Assembly: GCF_000717335.1 (NCBI RefSeq)
Contig: NZ_JNYZ01000011.1
Span: 310,001-374,000, forward strand
Direction of reading: 5' to 3'
DNA from: Amycolatopsis jejuensis
GTDB lineage: Bacteria > Actinomycetota > Actinomycetes > Mycobacteriales > Pseudonocardiaceae
Length of the DNA: 64,000 bases
The translations under genes were made by a program, and so were the position numbers. Below the pieces are notes generated by a model. That model did not search any database. It was not told the origin of the DNA and worked only from the letters and a program-made list of their open reading frames with translations. Each line of letters starts with the position of its first letter. Positions within the stretch are counted from its first letter, which is position 1. Shown piece by piece: positions 17,164-25,833 of the stretch.

Positions 17164-18713
17164 CCACCACTCCCACGAGGCCCGCCGCCACCCGGTTGCG
17201 CTGGCTCGGTTTCAGCCTGCTGATCCTCACCGTCCTGCTGATCATGATCGACAACACCGTGCTGTCCCTCGCCATGCCGTTCATCAGCAAGGACCTCGCC
17301 GCCACCGGCACCCAGATGCTGTGGATCGGTGACGTGTACTCGTTCGTGCTCGCCGGTCTGCTGGTCAGCATGGGCACGCTCGGCGACCGCATCGGCCGCA
17401 AGAAACTCCTGCTGATCGGCGCGGCGACCTTCGGGATCGCCTCGCTCATCGCCGCATTCGCGCCGACCGCCGAAGCGCTCATCGCCGCCCGGGTACTGCT
17501 CGGCGTCGGCGGGGCGACGCTCATGCCGTCCACCCTTTCGCTGATCCGCAGCCTGTTCCCGGACCCGGTCGAACGCCGCACCGCAATCGGCATCTGGTCG
17601 GCCGCCGCGGTCGGCGGCAGTGCGCTCGGCCCGCTGGTCGGCGGATTCCTGCTGGAGCATTTCTGGTGGGGTTCGGTCTTTCTCATCAACGTGCCGGTGG
17701 TCCTGGTGCTGGTCCCGGCCGGGGCACTGCTGCTGCGCGAAGCGAAGAACCCGGATCCGGGGCCGTGGGATCTGCGCAGTGTGTTCCTTTCGATGATCGG
17801 CATGGTCGGAGTCGTCTACGCGGTCAAGGAAACGTCCGCACACGGCGTCGGGCTCCCGGTGGTGATTTCAGCCGTGGCCGGGGTGGCCGCGCTGTGGCTT
17901 TTCGTGCGACGGCAGAAGAAACTGCCGCGGCCGCTGATCGACCTCAAGCTGTTCCGCAATCCGTCGTTCGCCGGGGTGATCGCCGCGAACATGCTGTCGA
18001 TCTTCGGGATGTCCGGCCTGTTCTATTTCTTTTCCCAGTATTTCCAGCTGGTACAGGGATATCGCCCGCTGATGGCCGGGCTGGCGGGGCTGCCGTCCAC
18101 GCTCGCGAGCATCGTCGTCAGCGTGCTGGCGGGTGCGCTGGTCGCGCGCACGTCGTCGCGTGCCGTGCTGGCCGGTGGGCTGGCGCTGATGGGCCTCGCG
18201 ATGATCCCGATGGCATTTCTCGCCCCGGACACGAGTTATCCCTTCGTCGCCGTGGCCATGGTGGCGATCGGCATCGGCATGGCGATGACGTACACGACCG
18301 CCAACGACCTCGTGCTGTCGAGCGTGCGCAAGGAGGAAGCCGGGGCCGCCGCGGCAATTTCGGAGACCGGGTACGAACTCGGGATGGCACTGGGAATCGC
18401 CACGCTCGGCTCGATCGTCACCGGTATCTACCAGCGTTTCCCGGTCCCGGCCGGGACTCCCGCCGACCTCGCCGCAAACGCGCGCGACTCACTGGCGGGC
18501 GCGGTCGAGGTCTCGCGCGGGATGGCACCTGCGCCCGGGCAGCAACTGCTGTCGGCTGCCCAGGAGGCGTTCACCTCGGGGCTTGCGGTGGCTTGCGCCG
18601 CCGGGGCCGTGCTGCTGCTGGGAGCGGCGGTGCTGGCGTGGACCTTGCTCAAACGCCTGCCCGGCGAAAAGTCGTCCGGTACTCGCGAGGCCGATGTCCA
18701 GTCTGGCGGGTGA
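17160..18713 (+). CDS. MFS efflux transporter, DHA2-like (14-helix)
   Basis: 517 residues, fitting the 14-helix DHA2 drug:H+ antiporter group (QacA/SmvA/EmrB-like). It has the early LIMIDNTVLSLAMPFI segment typical of motif D1, motif A GTLGDRIGRKKLL and a motif-C-like glycine-rich stretch near GVGGATLMPS. The ATG at 17160 overlaps the tetR stop by 4 bp. It likely exports the compound sensed by that regulator. Its last 65 bp overlap the convergent GlxA-like gene. Confidence 0.88.
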   Translation: MTTTPTRPAATRLRWLGFSLLILTVLLIMIDNTVLSLAMPFISKDLAATGTQMLWIGDVYSFVLAGLLVSMGTLGDRIGRKKLLLIGAATFGIASLIAAFAPTAEALIAARVLLGVGGATLMPSTLSLIRSLFPDPVERRTAIGIWSAAAVGGSALGPLVGGFLLEHFWWGSVFLINVPVVLVLVPAGALLLREAKNPDPGPWDLRSVFLSMIGMVGVVYAVKETSAHGVGLPVVISAVAGVAALWLFVRRQKKLPRPLIDLKLFRNPSFAGVIAANMLSIFGMSGLFYFFSQYFQLVQGYRPLMAGLAGLPSTLASIVVSVLAGALVARTSSRAVLAGGLALMGLAMIPMAFLAPDTSYPFVAVAMVAIGIGMAMTYTTANDLVLSSVRKEEAGAAAAISETGYELGMALGIATLGSIVTGIYQRFPVPAGTPADLAANARDSLAGAVEVSRGMAPAPGQQLLSAAQEAFTSGLAVACAAGAVLLLGAAVLAWTLLKRLPGEKSSGTREADVQSGG

Positions 18714-19605
18714 AAACCGTACTGAACGTACCCACGTCGCGGTAACCCACTTCGGCAGCGATACTCGCCACGGTGCGATCTGTGGTCTCCAGCAAGTGCT
18801 TCGCCTTACGGACCCGCGCTGATTGCAGGTAACCGAGCGGGGTCTGGCCGGTTTCCGCGCGGAAGCGGCGCAACAGGGTCCGGGTGCTGACGCCGAAAGC
18901 CCCGGCCACCTGCGCCAGGTCGTAGCGCATCTCCTGGTCGAGTTTTCGCTTGACCCGCTGGGAGAATTCCGTTCCGGCAGTCGGGAGCAGGGCAGCCTCG
19001 ACGTACGGCGATTGGCTCGGCCGGGCGTCGTCGACGAGGGCGATCCGTGCGGTGGCGCGGGCGATCCGGCTGCCGCTGTGTTCGCGGATCAGGCCGAGGG
19101 CGAAGTCGTACATCGCGCTGAACGCGCCTGTCGTGGTGACGCCGCGGTCGGTGACCACCAGCTTCTCCGGCCGGACTTCCGTGTCCGGGCAACGGTTTGC
19201 CAGCTGCCCGGCGAACAGCCACGCGGTCGTCGCCTCGCGTCCGGCGAGGAGGCCGGCCTCGGCGAGCAGGAACGCGCCGACGCAGATCGACACCACTGCG
19301 ATTCCGGAGGCCGCGCTCGCTTTGATGGTCTCGATTTCCGGCCGGAGCGAGGTGAGGGTGGCGTCGAGGTCGAGCGCGGGATACAGCTCGAACCCGGGTA
19401 CCACCAGGACGTCCACCGGCCGCACCGGCGCGACGGTGAGCACCGCGCCGCCCGCCCCGACCACGCGCCGGCGCGGCGACATCACCGTGACGTCGTAAGC
19501 AGGGCCGTGCGCGGCGAGGTGCGAGGCCATCGTGAGGAGGTCGGGAATCCCGAAGACCTCCGACGCGAAGCAGCCCGGGTACGCGAGAACGCCGATGCGC
19601 AGCAT
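18649..19605 (-). CDS. GlxA family regulator (DJ-1/PfpI domain plus AraC helix-turn-helix)
   Basis: 318 residues. Residues 1-170 form a DJ-1/PfpI-like (glutamine amidotransferase class I-like) domain with the nucleophile-elbow Cys in VVSICVGAFLLA. Residues about 215-315 form an AraC/XylS double helix-turn-helix (GVSTRTLLRRF and SIAAEVGYRDVGTFSTVF). Such proteins act as activators. It is divergent from the dienelactone-hydrolase gene across 73 bp and probably controls it. The 3' end overlaps the MFS gene by 65 bp in the convergent direction. Confidence 0.9.
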   Translation of the reverse strand: MLRIGVLAYPGCFASEVFGIPDLLTMASHLAAHGPAYDVTVMSPRRRVVGAGGAVLTVAPVRPVDVLVVPGFELYPALDLDATLTSLRPEIETIKASAASGIAVVSICVGAFLLAEAGLLAGREATTAWLFAGQLANRCPDTEVRPEKLVVTDRGVTTTGAFSAMYDFALGLIREHSGSRIARATARIALVDDARPSQSPYVEAALLPTAGTEFSQRVKRKLDQEMRYDLAQVAGAFGVSTRTLLRRFRAETGQTPLGYLQSARVRKAKHLLETTDRTVASIAAEVGYRDVGTFSTVFTRQTGHRPREYRTTFRRAGV

Positions 19606-19678
19606 GTGGCGAGATTACCCGGAAACATGGCGATCCCGCCGCTGGTCATTTCGCCGTCTCCCGCCGCACGATGCAGGC

Positions 19679-20527
19679 ATGACACCGGACGACGTTCTCA
19701 CGGGGTTTTCGAAGCGCCTTGTCGACACTGGGGGTGTCGGCAAGACCGTGTACACGAGCGGGTCCGGACCGGCGGTCGTGCTGATGCCGGAGATGCCCGG
19801 CATCAGCCCCGACGTCGTCCGCTTCGCGCGCTGGATCCGGGAGGCGGGATTCACCGTGTACCTGCCGTCGCTCTTCGGGGTCGACGGCGCATTTCCCACT
19901 ACGGCCGAGGGCGAGAAAGTGGTCCGCCGGGCGTGTGTGAGCGCGGAGTTCCGGGCGTTCGCCGGGGGCGGGACGAGCCCGGTCGTGGCGTGGCTGCGCG
20001 GCCTCGCGAGGACGGCGCTGGCGGAATGCGACGGACCGGGCGTCGGCGCGATCGGGCTCTGTTTCACCGGTAATTTCGCACTCACCATGGCACTTGAACC
20101 CGCGGTGATCGCCTCGGTGGTCAACCATCCGTCGCTGCCGCTGGACGACCCCGGCGGCCTGGAGATCAGCGCCGAGGACGCCGCAGACGTACGGGACCGG
20201 ATCAAGCGCGACGGACTCAAGGTACTCGGCTACCGCTTCGACGACGACCGGTGGTGTACCGGGCAGCGATTCGCCGCCTACCAAGCACTTCTGGGCGATG
20301 CGTTCGACGGCCGCGTCCTCCCCGGCTCGGCGGCGAATCCGTCGCCGCCGCCGTTTTTCCGCGACGTGGTCGGCAGCCCGCACAGCGTGGTCACGGCGCA
20401 TTTGGTGGACGAGGAAGGCCATCCCACCGTGCGCGCGCGGGACGAAATCCTCGCGTATCTTGCCGAACGGCTCCTTCCCTCAGACCGCGGGCAGCACCTG
20501 CCGGATCCGCTGCGCGATCGCCCGTAG
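19679..20527 (+). CDS. Dienelactone hydrolase family protein
   Basis: A 282-residue alpha/beta hydrolase. The nucleophile is Cys128 in GLCFTG, the cysteine elbow of dienelactone hydrolases rather than a serine; a catalytic His is expected in the GHPT segment near the end. Classical members hydrolyse 4-carboxymethylene-butenolide in chloroaromatic degradation, but many actinobacterial members have unknown esters as substrates. The ATG at 19679 is the first good start after the divergent regulator. The 3' end overlaps the convergent IclR gene by 48 bp. Confidence 0.82.
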   Translation: MTPDDVLTGFSKRLVDTGGVGKTVYTSGSGPAVVLMPEMPGISPDVVRFARWIREAGFTVYLPSLFGVDGAFPTTAEGEKVVRRACVSAEFRAFAGGGTSPVVAWLRGLARTALAECDGPGVGAIGLCFTGNFALTMALEPAVIASVVNHPSLPLDDPGGLEISAEDAADVRDRIKRDGLKVLGYRFDDDRWCTGQRFAAYQALLGDAFDGRVLPGSAANPSPPPFFRDVVGSPHSVVTAHLVDEEGHPTVRARDEILAYLAERLLPSDRGQHLPDPLRDRP

Positions 20528-21178
20528 CCGGGCTTCGGACAGCCGGCTGCTCGGCCCGGTGATCCCGACCGCCGCGCGCGACCCGATCGCCACCGCGACG
20601 CACGACACTCCCGGGAGGAACTCGTCGAGGTCCAGTGCGTAGCCGGAGGTTCCGGTTTCGGCGATCCAGCCGGCGTACTGCGACCAGTCCTTCGGCGCTT
20701 GGGCTTGCGTGGCGCGGGCGAGGTCCGGGTCGTTCGCGAGCAGGACGTGCCCGATGGCAGTGCCGAGCAGCGGATCACGGTCGCCCGGGGTGACGGCGTG
20801 GTGCAGCGGTTTGTCCGATTGCACCGCCTCGGCGCAGAGGTAGTCCATACCCGCGGCGAAGGCGAGGTACGCCGTCTCCCCCGTTTCGCGGCTGATCTCC
20901 GCCAGCACCGGCCGGACCCGGGCGCGGAGGGTGTACTCGGCTTCCGCGTCAGACCTGACGAGGCGGCCCAGCTTCGCGGTCAACCGGTACGGCGCTCCCC
21001 GCGACTGCTGCATGACGTAACCGAGCTCTTCCAGCGAGGCCAGCAGATTGTGCGTCGTACTGCGATTCAGCCCAGCCCGGTCGGCGAGCTCACTCAACCG
21101 CACCCCGTCCCCGCTCGCGGCGACGTGCTCCAGCAGCCCGAACGCCCGCTGTACGGACTGGATCACTCGTGATTCCAT
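20480..21178 (-). CDS. IclR family transcriptional regulator
   Basis: A 232-residue regulator with an N-terminal winged helix (VRLSELADRAGLNRSTTHNLLASLEELGYV, residues about 25-55) and a GAF-like IclR effector domain ending in SEARLRAIAQRIRQ. The ATG at 21178 (MESRVIQSVQRA) is the standard family start; an earlier in-frame ATG at 21220 gives an atypical tail. It is divergent from the heme-binding-like gene. A 17-bp inverted repeat ATGCT-N7-AGCAT (21180-21196) next to its start is a candidate operator. Confidence 0.88.
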   Translation of the reverse strand: MESRVIQSVQRAFGLLEHVAASGDGVRLSELADRAGLNRSTTHNLLASLEELGYVMQQSRGAPYRLTAKLGRLVRSDAEAEYTLRARVRPVLAEISRETGETAYLAFAAGMDYLCAEAVQSDKPLHHAVTPGDRDPLLGTAIGHVLLANDPDLARATQAQAPKDWSQYAGWIAETGTSGYALDLDEFLPGVSCVAVAIGSRAAVGITGPSSRLSEARLRAIAQRIRQVLPAV

Positions 21179-21179
21179 A

Positions 21180-21196
21180 ATGCTGAACCATAGCAT
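21180..21196. promoter_or_regulatory. Candidate IclR operator
   Basis: Inverted repeat ATGCT-N7-AGCAT abutting the IclR start codon in the AT-rich gap before the heme-binding-like gene. It is assigned from symmetry and position only. Confidence 0.4.
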
Positions 21197-21290
21197 GGAT
21201 ATTCTCATCGAGTTTGACATCGAGCGCGAATTGTGGCGAAACTGTTCCAGTATGACGAATCGTTACTCACCTTGGACTGGAGAATTCAGC

Positions 21291-21695
21291 ATGGTTGAAC
21301 TTACCACCCTCGAAGCCCGAGCTGCCCGAGCACTGGCCGCAGTCGCTGACGCCGCCGCCGCGAAGGGCCTGGCGGTGGCGATCACGGTGGTCGATCCCGC
21401 CGGAATACTCCAGGCATTCCACCGAATGGACGGCGCACTATCCGGCCCGGTGGAAGTTTCGCAGAAAAAAGCCCGCACGGCCGCCCTTTTCGGCTCCGAC
21501 ACCGCAGACTTCGGCACCGGCGCCAGCCCAGGCGGCGAAATCTACTCGATAGAACACACAAACGGCGGCCTGATCACCTTCGGCGGCGGCGTAGTCCTCC
21601 GCACAGGAGCACGCCTTGCAGGCGGCTTGGGCGTCGCCGGAGCGAGCGTAGCGGCGGACGAACAACTGGCCCGCGTCGGCGCGGCAGCTTTTTGA
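21291..21695 (+). CDS. Heme-binding/GlcG-PduO-like (HbpS family) protein
   Basis: 134 residues of the GlcG/HbpS family (pfam Haem_degrading): the family core VAITVVDPAGILQAFHRMDGA and GGVVLRTGARLAGGLGVAGAS are clear. Members occur with glycolate, propanediol and alkane-diol operons and as extracellular heme-binding sensors; the function here is unknown. The ATG at 21291 is preferred because GGAG lies eight to ten bases upstream. It is divergent from iclR, which may regulate it. No signal peptide is seen with this start. Confidence 0.82.
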   Translation: MVELTTLEARAARALAAVADAAAAKGLAVAITVVDPAGILQAFHRMDGALSGPVEVSQKKARTAALFGSDTADFGTGASPGGEIYSIEHTNGGLITFGGGVVLRTGARLAGGLGVAGASVAADEQLARVGAAAF

Positions 21696-21735
21696 CCGGC
21701 CTCGAGCGCCGGTTGGTGAGCACGGCTCGGCCACC

Positions 21736-21777
21736 CGAGCCCGCCCCAGGGCGACCCGAGCCCGCCCCAGGGCGACC
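21736..21777 (+). repeat. 21-bp tandem duplication
   Basis: Two adjacent exact copies of a 21-bp C-rich unit (21736-21756 and 21757-21777). Confidence 0.9.
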
Positions 21778-21799
21778 TCACGCCCCCAACCCGCCTTCC

Positions 21800-21816
21800 G
21801 TGAAGGTTCCCTTCAC
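21800..21816. terminator. Perfect hairpin GTGAAGG-TTC-CCTTCAC
   Basis: A 7-bp stem with a 3-nt loop, about 105 bp after the heme-binding-like gene stop. No U-tract follows, so it would be an intrinsic terminator only of the GC-rich actinobacterial kind, or simply a small interspersed hairpin. Confidence 0.4.
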
Positions 21817-22020
21817 AGCCTCGCTGCCCAGCCTCACCGCACAACCGCACCGCCCAGCCTCACCGCACAACCGCACCGCCCAGCCTCACCGCACAACCGC
21901 ACCGCCCAGCCTCGCTGCCCAGCCGCACCGCCCAACCGCACCGCACAACCGCACCGCACAACCGCACCGCCCAGTCTCGCCGCCCAACCGCACCGCCCAG
22001 CCTCGCCACACAGCCTCGCC
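21813..22020. repeat. 13-bp-period tandem array (about 16 units)
   Basis: 208 bp made of 16 units of 13 bp. From 21826 the units alternate GCCCAGCCTCACC and GCACAACCGCACC, giving three exact 26-bp repeats (21826-21903), then degenerate copies up to 22020. A 13-bp period is not a multiple of three, which argues against coding. Confidence 0.9.
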
Positions 22021-22071
22021 GACCGCCCAGCGCCCGGTACCGCCGGAATGTGTTCCAGGAGACCGATTCCC

Positions 22072-23256
22072 TTGTTCCGCCTCAGTTCTCTCACTCTCGC
22101 CGCCTTCGCGATCGGGATCAGTGAGTTCGTCCTCGTCGGGCTGGTGCCCACCATTGCCGCCGATACCGGGGTTGCGCTCGGGACCGCCGGGCTCCTCATC
22201 ACCGTCTACGCGCTCTCCGTCACCTTCCTCTCTCCCCTGCTCACCACGCTCCTCAGCCGCTTCGACTCGCGCTGGATGCTGGCCGGGCTGATGGTCGTGT
22301 TCGCGCTCGGCAATACGCTCGTCGCCGTTGCCGGGGGGTTTGCCGGGCTGGTCGTGGGGCGGGTGCTGTCCGGGGCGGCGCACGGGTCGGTGTTCGCGCT
22401 CGGGACGCCGGTCGCTGCTGCCGTCGTGCCGCCGGAGCGGGCTGCCCGGGCGATTTCGCTCATGTTTCTCGGGCTCACCGTTGCGATGGTGCTCGGGGTT
22501 CCGATCGGCACGGTCGTCGGTACCGCGCTCGGGTGGCGGATGACGTTCGGCATCGTCGCCGCGCTCGGGGTGCTCGCGGCCGTCGCGATCACCGTGCTGA
22601 TTCCGTCCACCCGGCAGGGCGAATCGGTCCGGCTGCGCGACCAGCTCGCCCTGCTCGCCGACCGTCCGGTCGCGTTCACCTACCTCGTGACCGCGCTCGG
22701 GTTCGGCTCGACCTTCGCCGTACTCACCTTCCTCGAACCGCTCCTCACCGAGCACGCCGGCTTCGGGACCGACGGCGTCACCGGCATTCTGTTCCTCTTC
22801 GGCGCCGCCACCGTGATCGGGAACCTCGCCGGCGGCGTTCTGTCCGACCGGATCGGCACCGCACGCGTGGTCCGCATCGCACTCACCGGGCTCATCGTGT
22901 GTTTCGCGGCAATTCTCTTCACCGCGAGCACCGCCGTCGGGATCACCGTCACCGTCTTCGTCTGGGGCGTTTTCACCTTCCTGATTTCCCCTTCCGCGCA
23001 AACGCACACGGTACGATTGGTCAGCAGCAGAGGCCCCGGCGCGACGAAAGCGGCAAGCGGCCTGAACGCGGCTGCCTTCAACGCCGGGATCGCCCTCGCG
23101 TCGTGGATCGGCGGGCTACTCGTCGAAGGTCCCGGCGTCCTCAGCACCCCGTGGGCCGCCATCACGCTCGTCCTGCTCGCCTTGGCCGCCAGTACTCAGA
23201 TCACCCGCCGGGAATCCAGCCCCGCAGCTCAAGGCGTGGCAAGCAAAAGCGCGTGA
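22072..23256 (+). CDS. MFS transporter, AraJ/sugar-efflux-like (12-helix)
   Basis: 394 residues beginning LFRLSSLTLAAFAIGISEFVLVGL, the classic first helix of the AraJ/YdhP/SotB-like DHA1 group; about 12 hydrophobic segments follow, with VVGRVLSGAAHGSVF in helix 4. The TTG at 22072 is preferred because AGGAGA lies nine bases before it; an in-frame ATG at 22048 would put that ribosome site inside the gene. The substrate is unknown; the group exports sugars, arabinose polymers or drugs. Its neighbour downstream is convergent. Confidence 0.82.
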   Translation: MFRLSSLTLAAFAIGISEFVLVGLVPTIAADTGVALGTAGLLITVYALSVTFLSPLLTTLLSRFDSRWMLAGLMVVFALGNTLVAVAGGFAGLVVGRVLSGAAHGSVFALGTPVAAAVVPPERAARAISLMFLGLTVAMVLGVPIGTVVGTALGWRMTFGIVAALGVLAAVAITVLIPSTRQGESVRLRDQLALLADRPVAFTYLVTALGFGSTFAVLTFLEPLLTEHAGFGTDGVTGILFLFGAATVIGNLAGGVLSDRIGTARVVRIALTGLIVCFAAILFTASTAVGITVTVFVWGVFTFLISPSAQTHTVRLVSSRGPGATKAASGLNAAAFNAGIALASWIGGLLVEGPGVLSTPWAAITLVLLALAASTQITRRESSPAAQGVASKSA

Positions 23257-23362
23257 TCGGACCGGAAAGTCCGTTCCCCGGCAAGGCGAAGCAAGCGCAC
23301 ACCAGCCGCAGCCGGACGACGCAGGGTATCGCAGAATTCGCCGCGGCCGCGGACCACCTCCG

Positions 23363-24259
23363 CTAGGGACAACCCGCCACCAGCTCGCCAAGTCGCGCTC
23401 GCGCCGTCGTGATCACCGCGGTCACCGTCGCCGAGGTGCGGCGGCCCGCTCTGGTCACGGCGACCAGCTGGCGGCGCAGCGGTGGCGCGAACGGGACGGC
23501 GTCGAGTTTTCCGGCGGCCAGGTCGTCGCGGATGAACGTGTACGGCAGGGCCGAGCAGTATTCGCCGCGGAGCACCAGATCCTTGATGGCGTGGATCGAG
23601 TCGATTTCCAGTACCGGGCCGCTGTCCGGGGGCAGGCGGTCGCGGACCAGGTGGTGGAAACCCGGGGTCAGCGCGAGCGGCAGGGAGCGGAGGCCGTCGT
23701 CCGGGACTGACGTGCGCAGGCGGTCCGGGAGGGTGCCGGGGGCGGCGGCCAGCAGCATCCCGTCCGTGGCCAGGTCGGTGACGCTGAGGCGCCGCATTTC
23801 GTCGAGCGGCGGCGAACGCGTGAAGATTCCCGCGTCCAGGCGGCCGAGGTCGAGCCATTCGCACAGGAACATCGGCAGGGCTTCGACGATGTCGATGCGC
23901 AGCTGGGGATGCTCGGCCGCGAACCTCGCTTTCACGTGCCCGGCCAGCGCGGGCACGAGCGACGGGGAGAGGCCGATGGTGACTGTGCCGGCCAGCTCGG
24001 CGGCGGCTTTCCGCACCGCGGGCCCGATGTCCTCGACGTAACCCAGCAGGAACCGCGACATCTCCTCCAAGCGCCGGCCCGCCTCGGTGGGCCGGATACC
24101 GTCCGGGACCCGCAGCAGGAGTTCCACGCCCAATTCGTGTTCGAGTGCCTGGATCTGCTTGCTCAGCGCCGGCTGGCCGAGGTGGAGCTTGCGGGCCGCG
24201 CGGCTGAAGCTGCCCTCGCGCACGATCGCCACGAAATACCGGAGCTGCCTGATCTCCAT
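23363..24259 (-). CDS. LysR family transcriptional regulator
   Basis: A 298-residue LysR-type regulator. The N-terminal winged helix is at residues 1-60 (MEIRQLRYFVAIVREGSFSR, then QPALSKQIQALEHELGVEL) and a periplasmic-binding-like effector domain follows. The ATG at 24259 matches the conserved family start; a longer frame to 24301 is ignored. It is divergent from a four-gene operon across 172 bp that holds a TTCC-N7-GGAA site of the T-N11-A type. It is the likely activator of that operon. Confidence 0.92.
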   Translation of the reverse strand: MEIRQLRYFVAIVREGSFSRAARKLHLGQPALSKQIQALEHELGVELLLRVPDGIRPTEAGRRLEEMSRFLLGYVEDIGPAVRKAAAELAGTVTIGLSPSLVPALAGHVKARFAAEHPQLRIDIVEALPMFLCEWLDLGRLDAGIFTRSPPLDEMRRLSVTDLATDGMLLAAAPGTLPDRLRTSVPDDGLRSLPLALTPGFHHLVRDRLPPDSGPVLEIDSIHAIKDLVLRGEYCSALPYTFIRDDLAAGKLDAVPFAPPLRRQLVAVTRAGRRTSATVTAVITTARARLGELVAGCP

Positions 24260-24310
24260 GCCCACCGCCACTCCGCTCGCCGACCGGGAAATGGTACGCA
24301 TCCGCTACCC

Positions 24311-24325
24311 ATTCCGGCAAGGAAT
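24311..24325. promoter_or_regulatory. LysR box between lysR and the amidohydrolase operon
   Basis: Perfect 15-bp inverted repeat ATTCC-GGCAA-GGAAT, fitting the T-N11-A rule for LysR sites. A further GGTAT repeat pair lies just downstream (24330-24347) and could be the activation half-sites. Confidence 0.65.
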
Positions 24326-24431
24326 ATGTGGTATCGAAAATCGGTATTGGGAGCAGCGCGTTTTCGGTTGCTAGGCTCCGCCCGAGATCTTTCGCGGAAG
24401 TCCCGGTGCCGATTACGAGAGGAATCCGTCC

Positions 24432-25811
24432 ATGAGCGAGGCCGTCCTCGATGCGCTGCTGCGTCCCGCCGAAGACCGGCTGGTCCTGCTGAAAGGCGGC
24501 ACCGTGCTGTCGATGGACGACGCGGTGGGCGATCTCGCGACCGGTGACGTGCTCATCGACGGCGACCGGATCGCCGAAATCGCGCCCTCGATTTCGGCGC
24601 CTGCGGCCACCGTGGTCGACGCACGGGACCGGATCGTGCTTCCCGGTTTCTGCGATCCGCACATCCATTGCTGGGAAGGCGCACTCGGCCGGATCATCCC
24701 GGAGAACGTCCCGCAGAGCACCGGCGACCCGATCGCGGGCGCCCCAGTTTCCAGCCGCAGTTACATGCACTCCGCACACCGGCTGTTCGCGCCCGCGTTC
24801 CGCCCGGCCGACATCTACGCCGGCACCCTCCTGACCTTGCTCAATGCCCTCGACGGCGGCATCACGACCGTGGTCGACAACATGCACAACGCCCGCTCGC
24901 CCGAGCATTCCGACGCGGCCGTCACGGCGATGTTCGACGCGGGTCTGCGGGGAGTGCACGCGGTGGGGCAGCCCCGTTCCGGCGGGTGGGCCGAAACGTT
25001 CCCGGCCGACGTTTATCGGTTGCGGGACCGCTATTTCTCCAGCGAAGACCAGCTGTGCTCGATGCGGTTGTACGCCGTCGGCAGCGACGATCTCACCGGC
25101 CTTTTCCCCATCCGGAAAGACCTCGATCTCTGGTTTTCCTTCGACAGCCACATCGACCAGCAGCCGCTGCAGCAATGGTACGAAGAGGGCCATTTCGACG
25201 GCCGCGAAGCCATCAACCACGGCAATTTCCTCTCCCCCGGACAACGGCAGCTGGTGGTCGACCACGGGGCACAGGTCAACGTGTGCCCGCGGATCGAATC
25301 GCAATTCCGGTACGGGCGAATTCCGTACACCGAATGGGTCGAACAAGGCCTGCGGCCGGGAATCAGCAATGACAACCCGATGACGTACGGCATCGACATG
25401 TTCAGCGAAATGCGGGCGCTGTACCTGCTGCAGCGCGTGGACGCGCACCGGTACGGCGCGGAATCGGCCACGCTGCGGCGGATTCTCCAGTCCGCCACAC
25501 AGAAGGGCGCGGACAACTGCGGGGTCGGCGCCATCACCGGGTCGCTCACCCCGGGCAAGAAGGCCGACATCGTTCTTCTCGACACCGGCCGCACGCAGCT
25601 TTTCCCGCGCAACAACGTGCTGTGCACGGTCGTCCAAGCGGCCGACATCGGTTGCGTGGACAGCGTTTTCGTCGACGGCAAGCCGGTGAAATGGGGCGGC
25701 CGGCTGGTCGGCGTCGATTTCGAGCAGGTCCGCACACTCGTGCAGGAATCGCACGACCATCTCGTCCGCACCGTCGGCTGGCCGCACGACGCCGTCGACT
25801 TCGACGATTGA
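24432..25811 (+). CDS. Amidohydrolase, cytosine deaminase/TRZ-ATZ like
   Basis: A 459-residue metal-dependent hydrolase. It has the N-terminal beta domain, the HxH motif in GFCDPHIHC, a mid-protein FSFDSHIDQQ, and the late Asp in GISNDNPMTYG where deaminases carry the metal-binding aspartate. It resembles the chlorohydrolase/deaminase subtype acting on N-heterocycles or guanidine-type compounds. The ATG at 24432 follows GAGAGGA. It is the first gene of a LysR-controlled operon with a cupin, MHS transporter and FAH hydrolase, so it may start breakdown of a heterocyclic substrate. Confidence 0.85.
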   Translation: MSEAVLDALLRPAEDRLVLLKGGTVLSMDDAVGDLATGDVLIDGDRIAEIAPSISAPAATVVDARDRIVLPGFCDPHIHCWEGALGRIIPENVPQSTGDPIAGAPVSSRSYMHSAHRLFAPAFRPADIYAGTLLTLLNALDGGITTVVDNMHNARSPEHSDAAVTAMFDAGLRGVHAVGQPRSGGWAETFPADVYRLRDRYFSSEDQLCSMRLYAVGSDDLTGLFPIRKDLDLWFSFDSHIDQQPLQQWYEEGHFDGREAINHGNFLSPGQRQLVVDHGAQVNVCPRIESQFRYGRIPYTEWVEQGLRPGISNDNPMTYGIDMFSEMRALYLLQRVDAHRYGAESATLRRILQSATQKGADNCGVGAITGSLTPGKKADIVLLDTGRTQLFPRNNVLCTVVQAADIGCVDSVFVDGKPVKWGGRLVGVDFEQVRTLVQESHDHLVRTVGWPHDAVDFDD

Positions 25812-25833
25812 CCAACCCTCGAAAGGCATGTTG

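Larger units (their letters stand above)
21696..22071. other. Intergenic low-complexity region
   Basis: 376 bp between the heme-binding-like gene and the MFS gene. It contains a 21-bp tandem duplication (21736-21777), a small perfect hairpin (21800-21816) and a 13-bp-period tandem array (21813-22020). Proline/histidine-rich open frames in both strands follow from the repeat composition and are not regarded as genes. Confidence 0.75.

Noticed and set aside
21813..22020. Repeat array considered as a CRISPR
   Set aside because: Units are adjacent, with no unique spacers and no cas genes.
21692..22291. Pro/His-rich open frame through the repeat region
   Set aside because: Created by the 13-bp repeat; overlaps the MFS gene out of frame and has no ribosome site.
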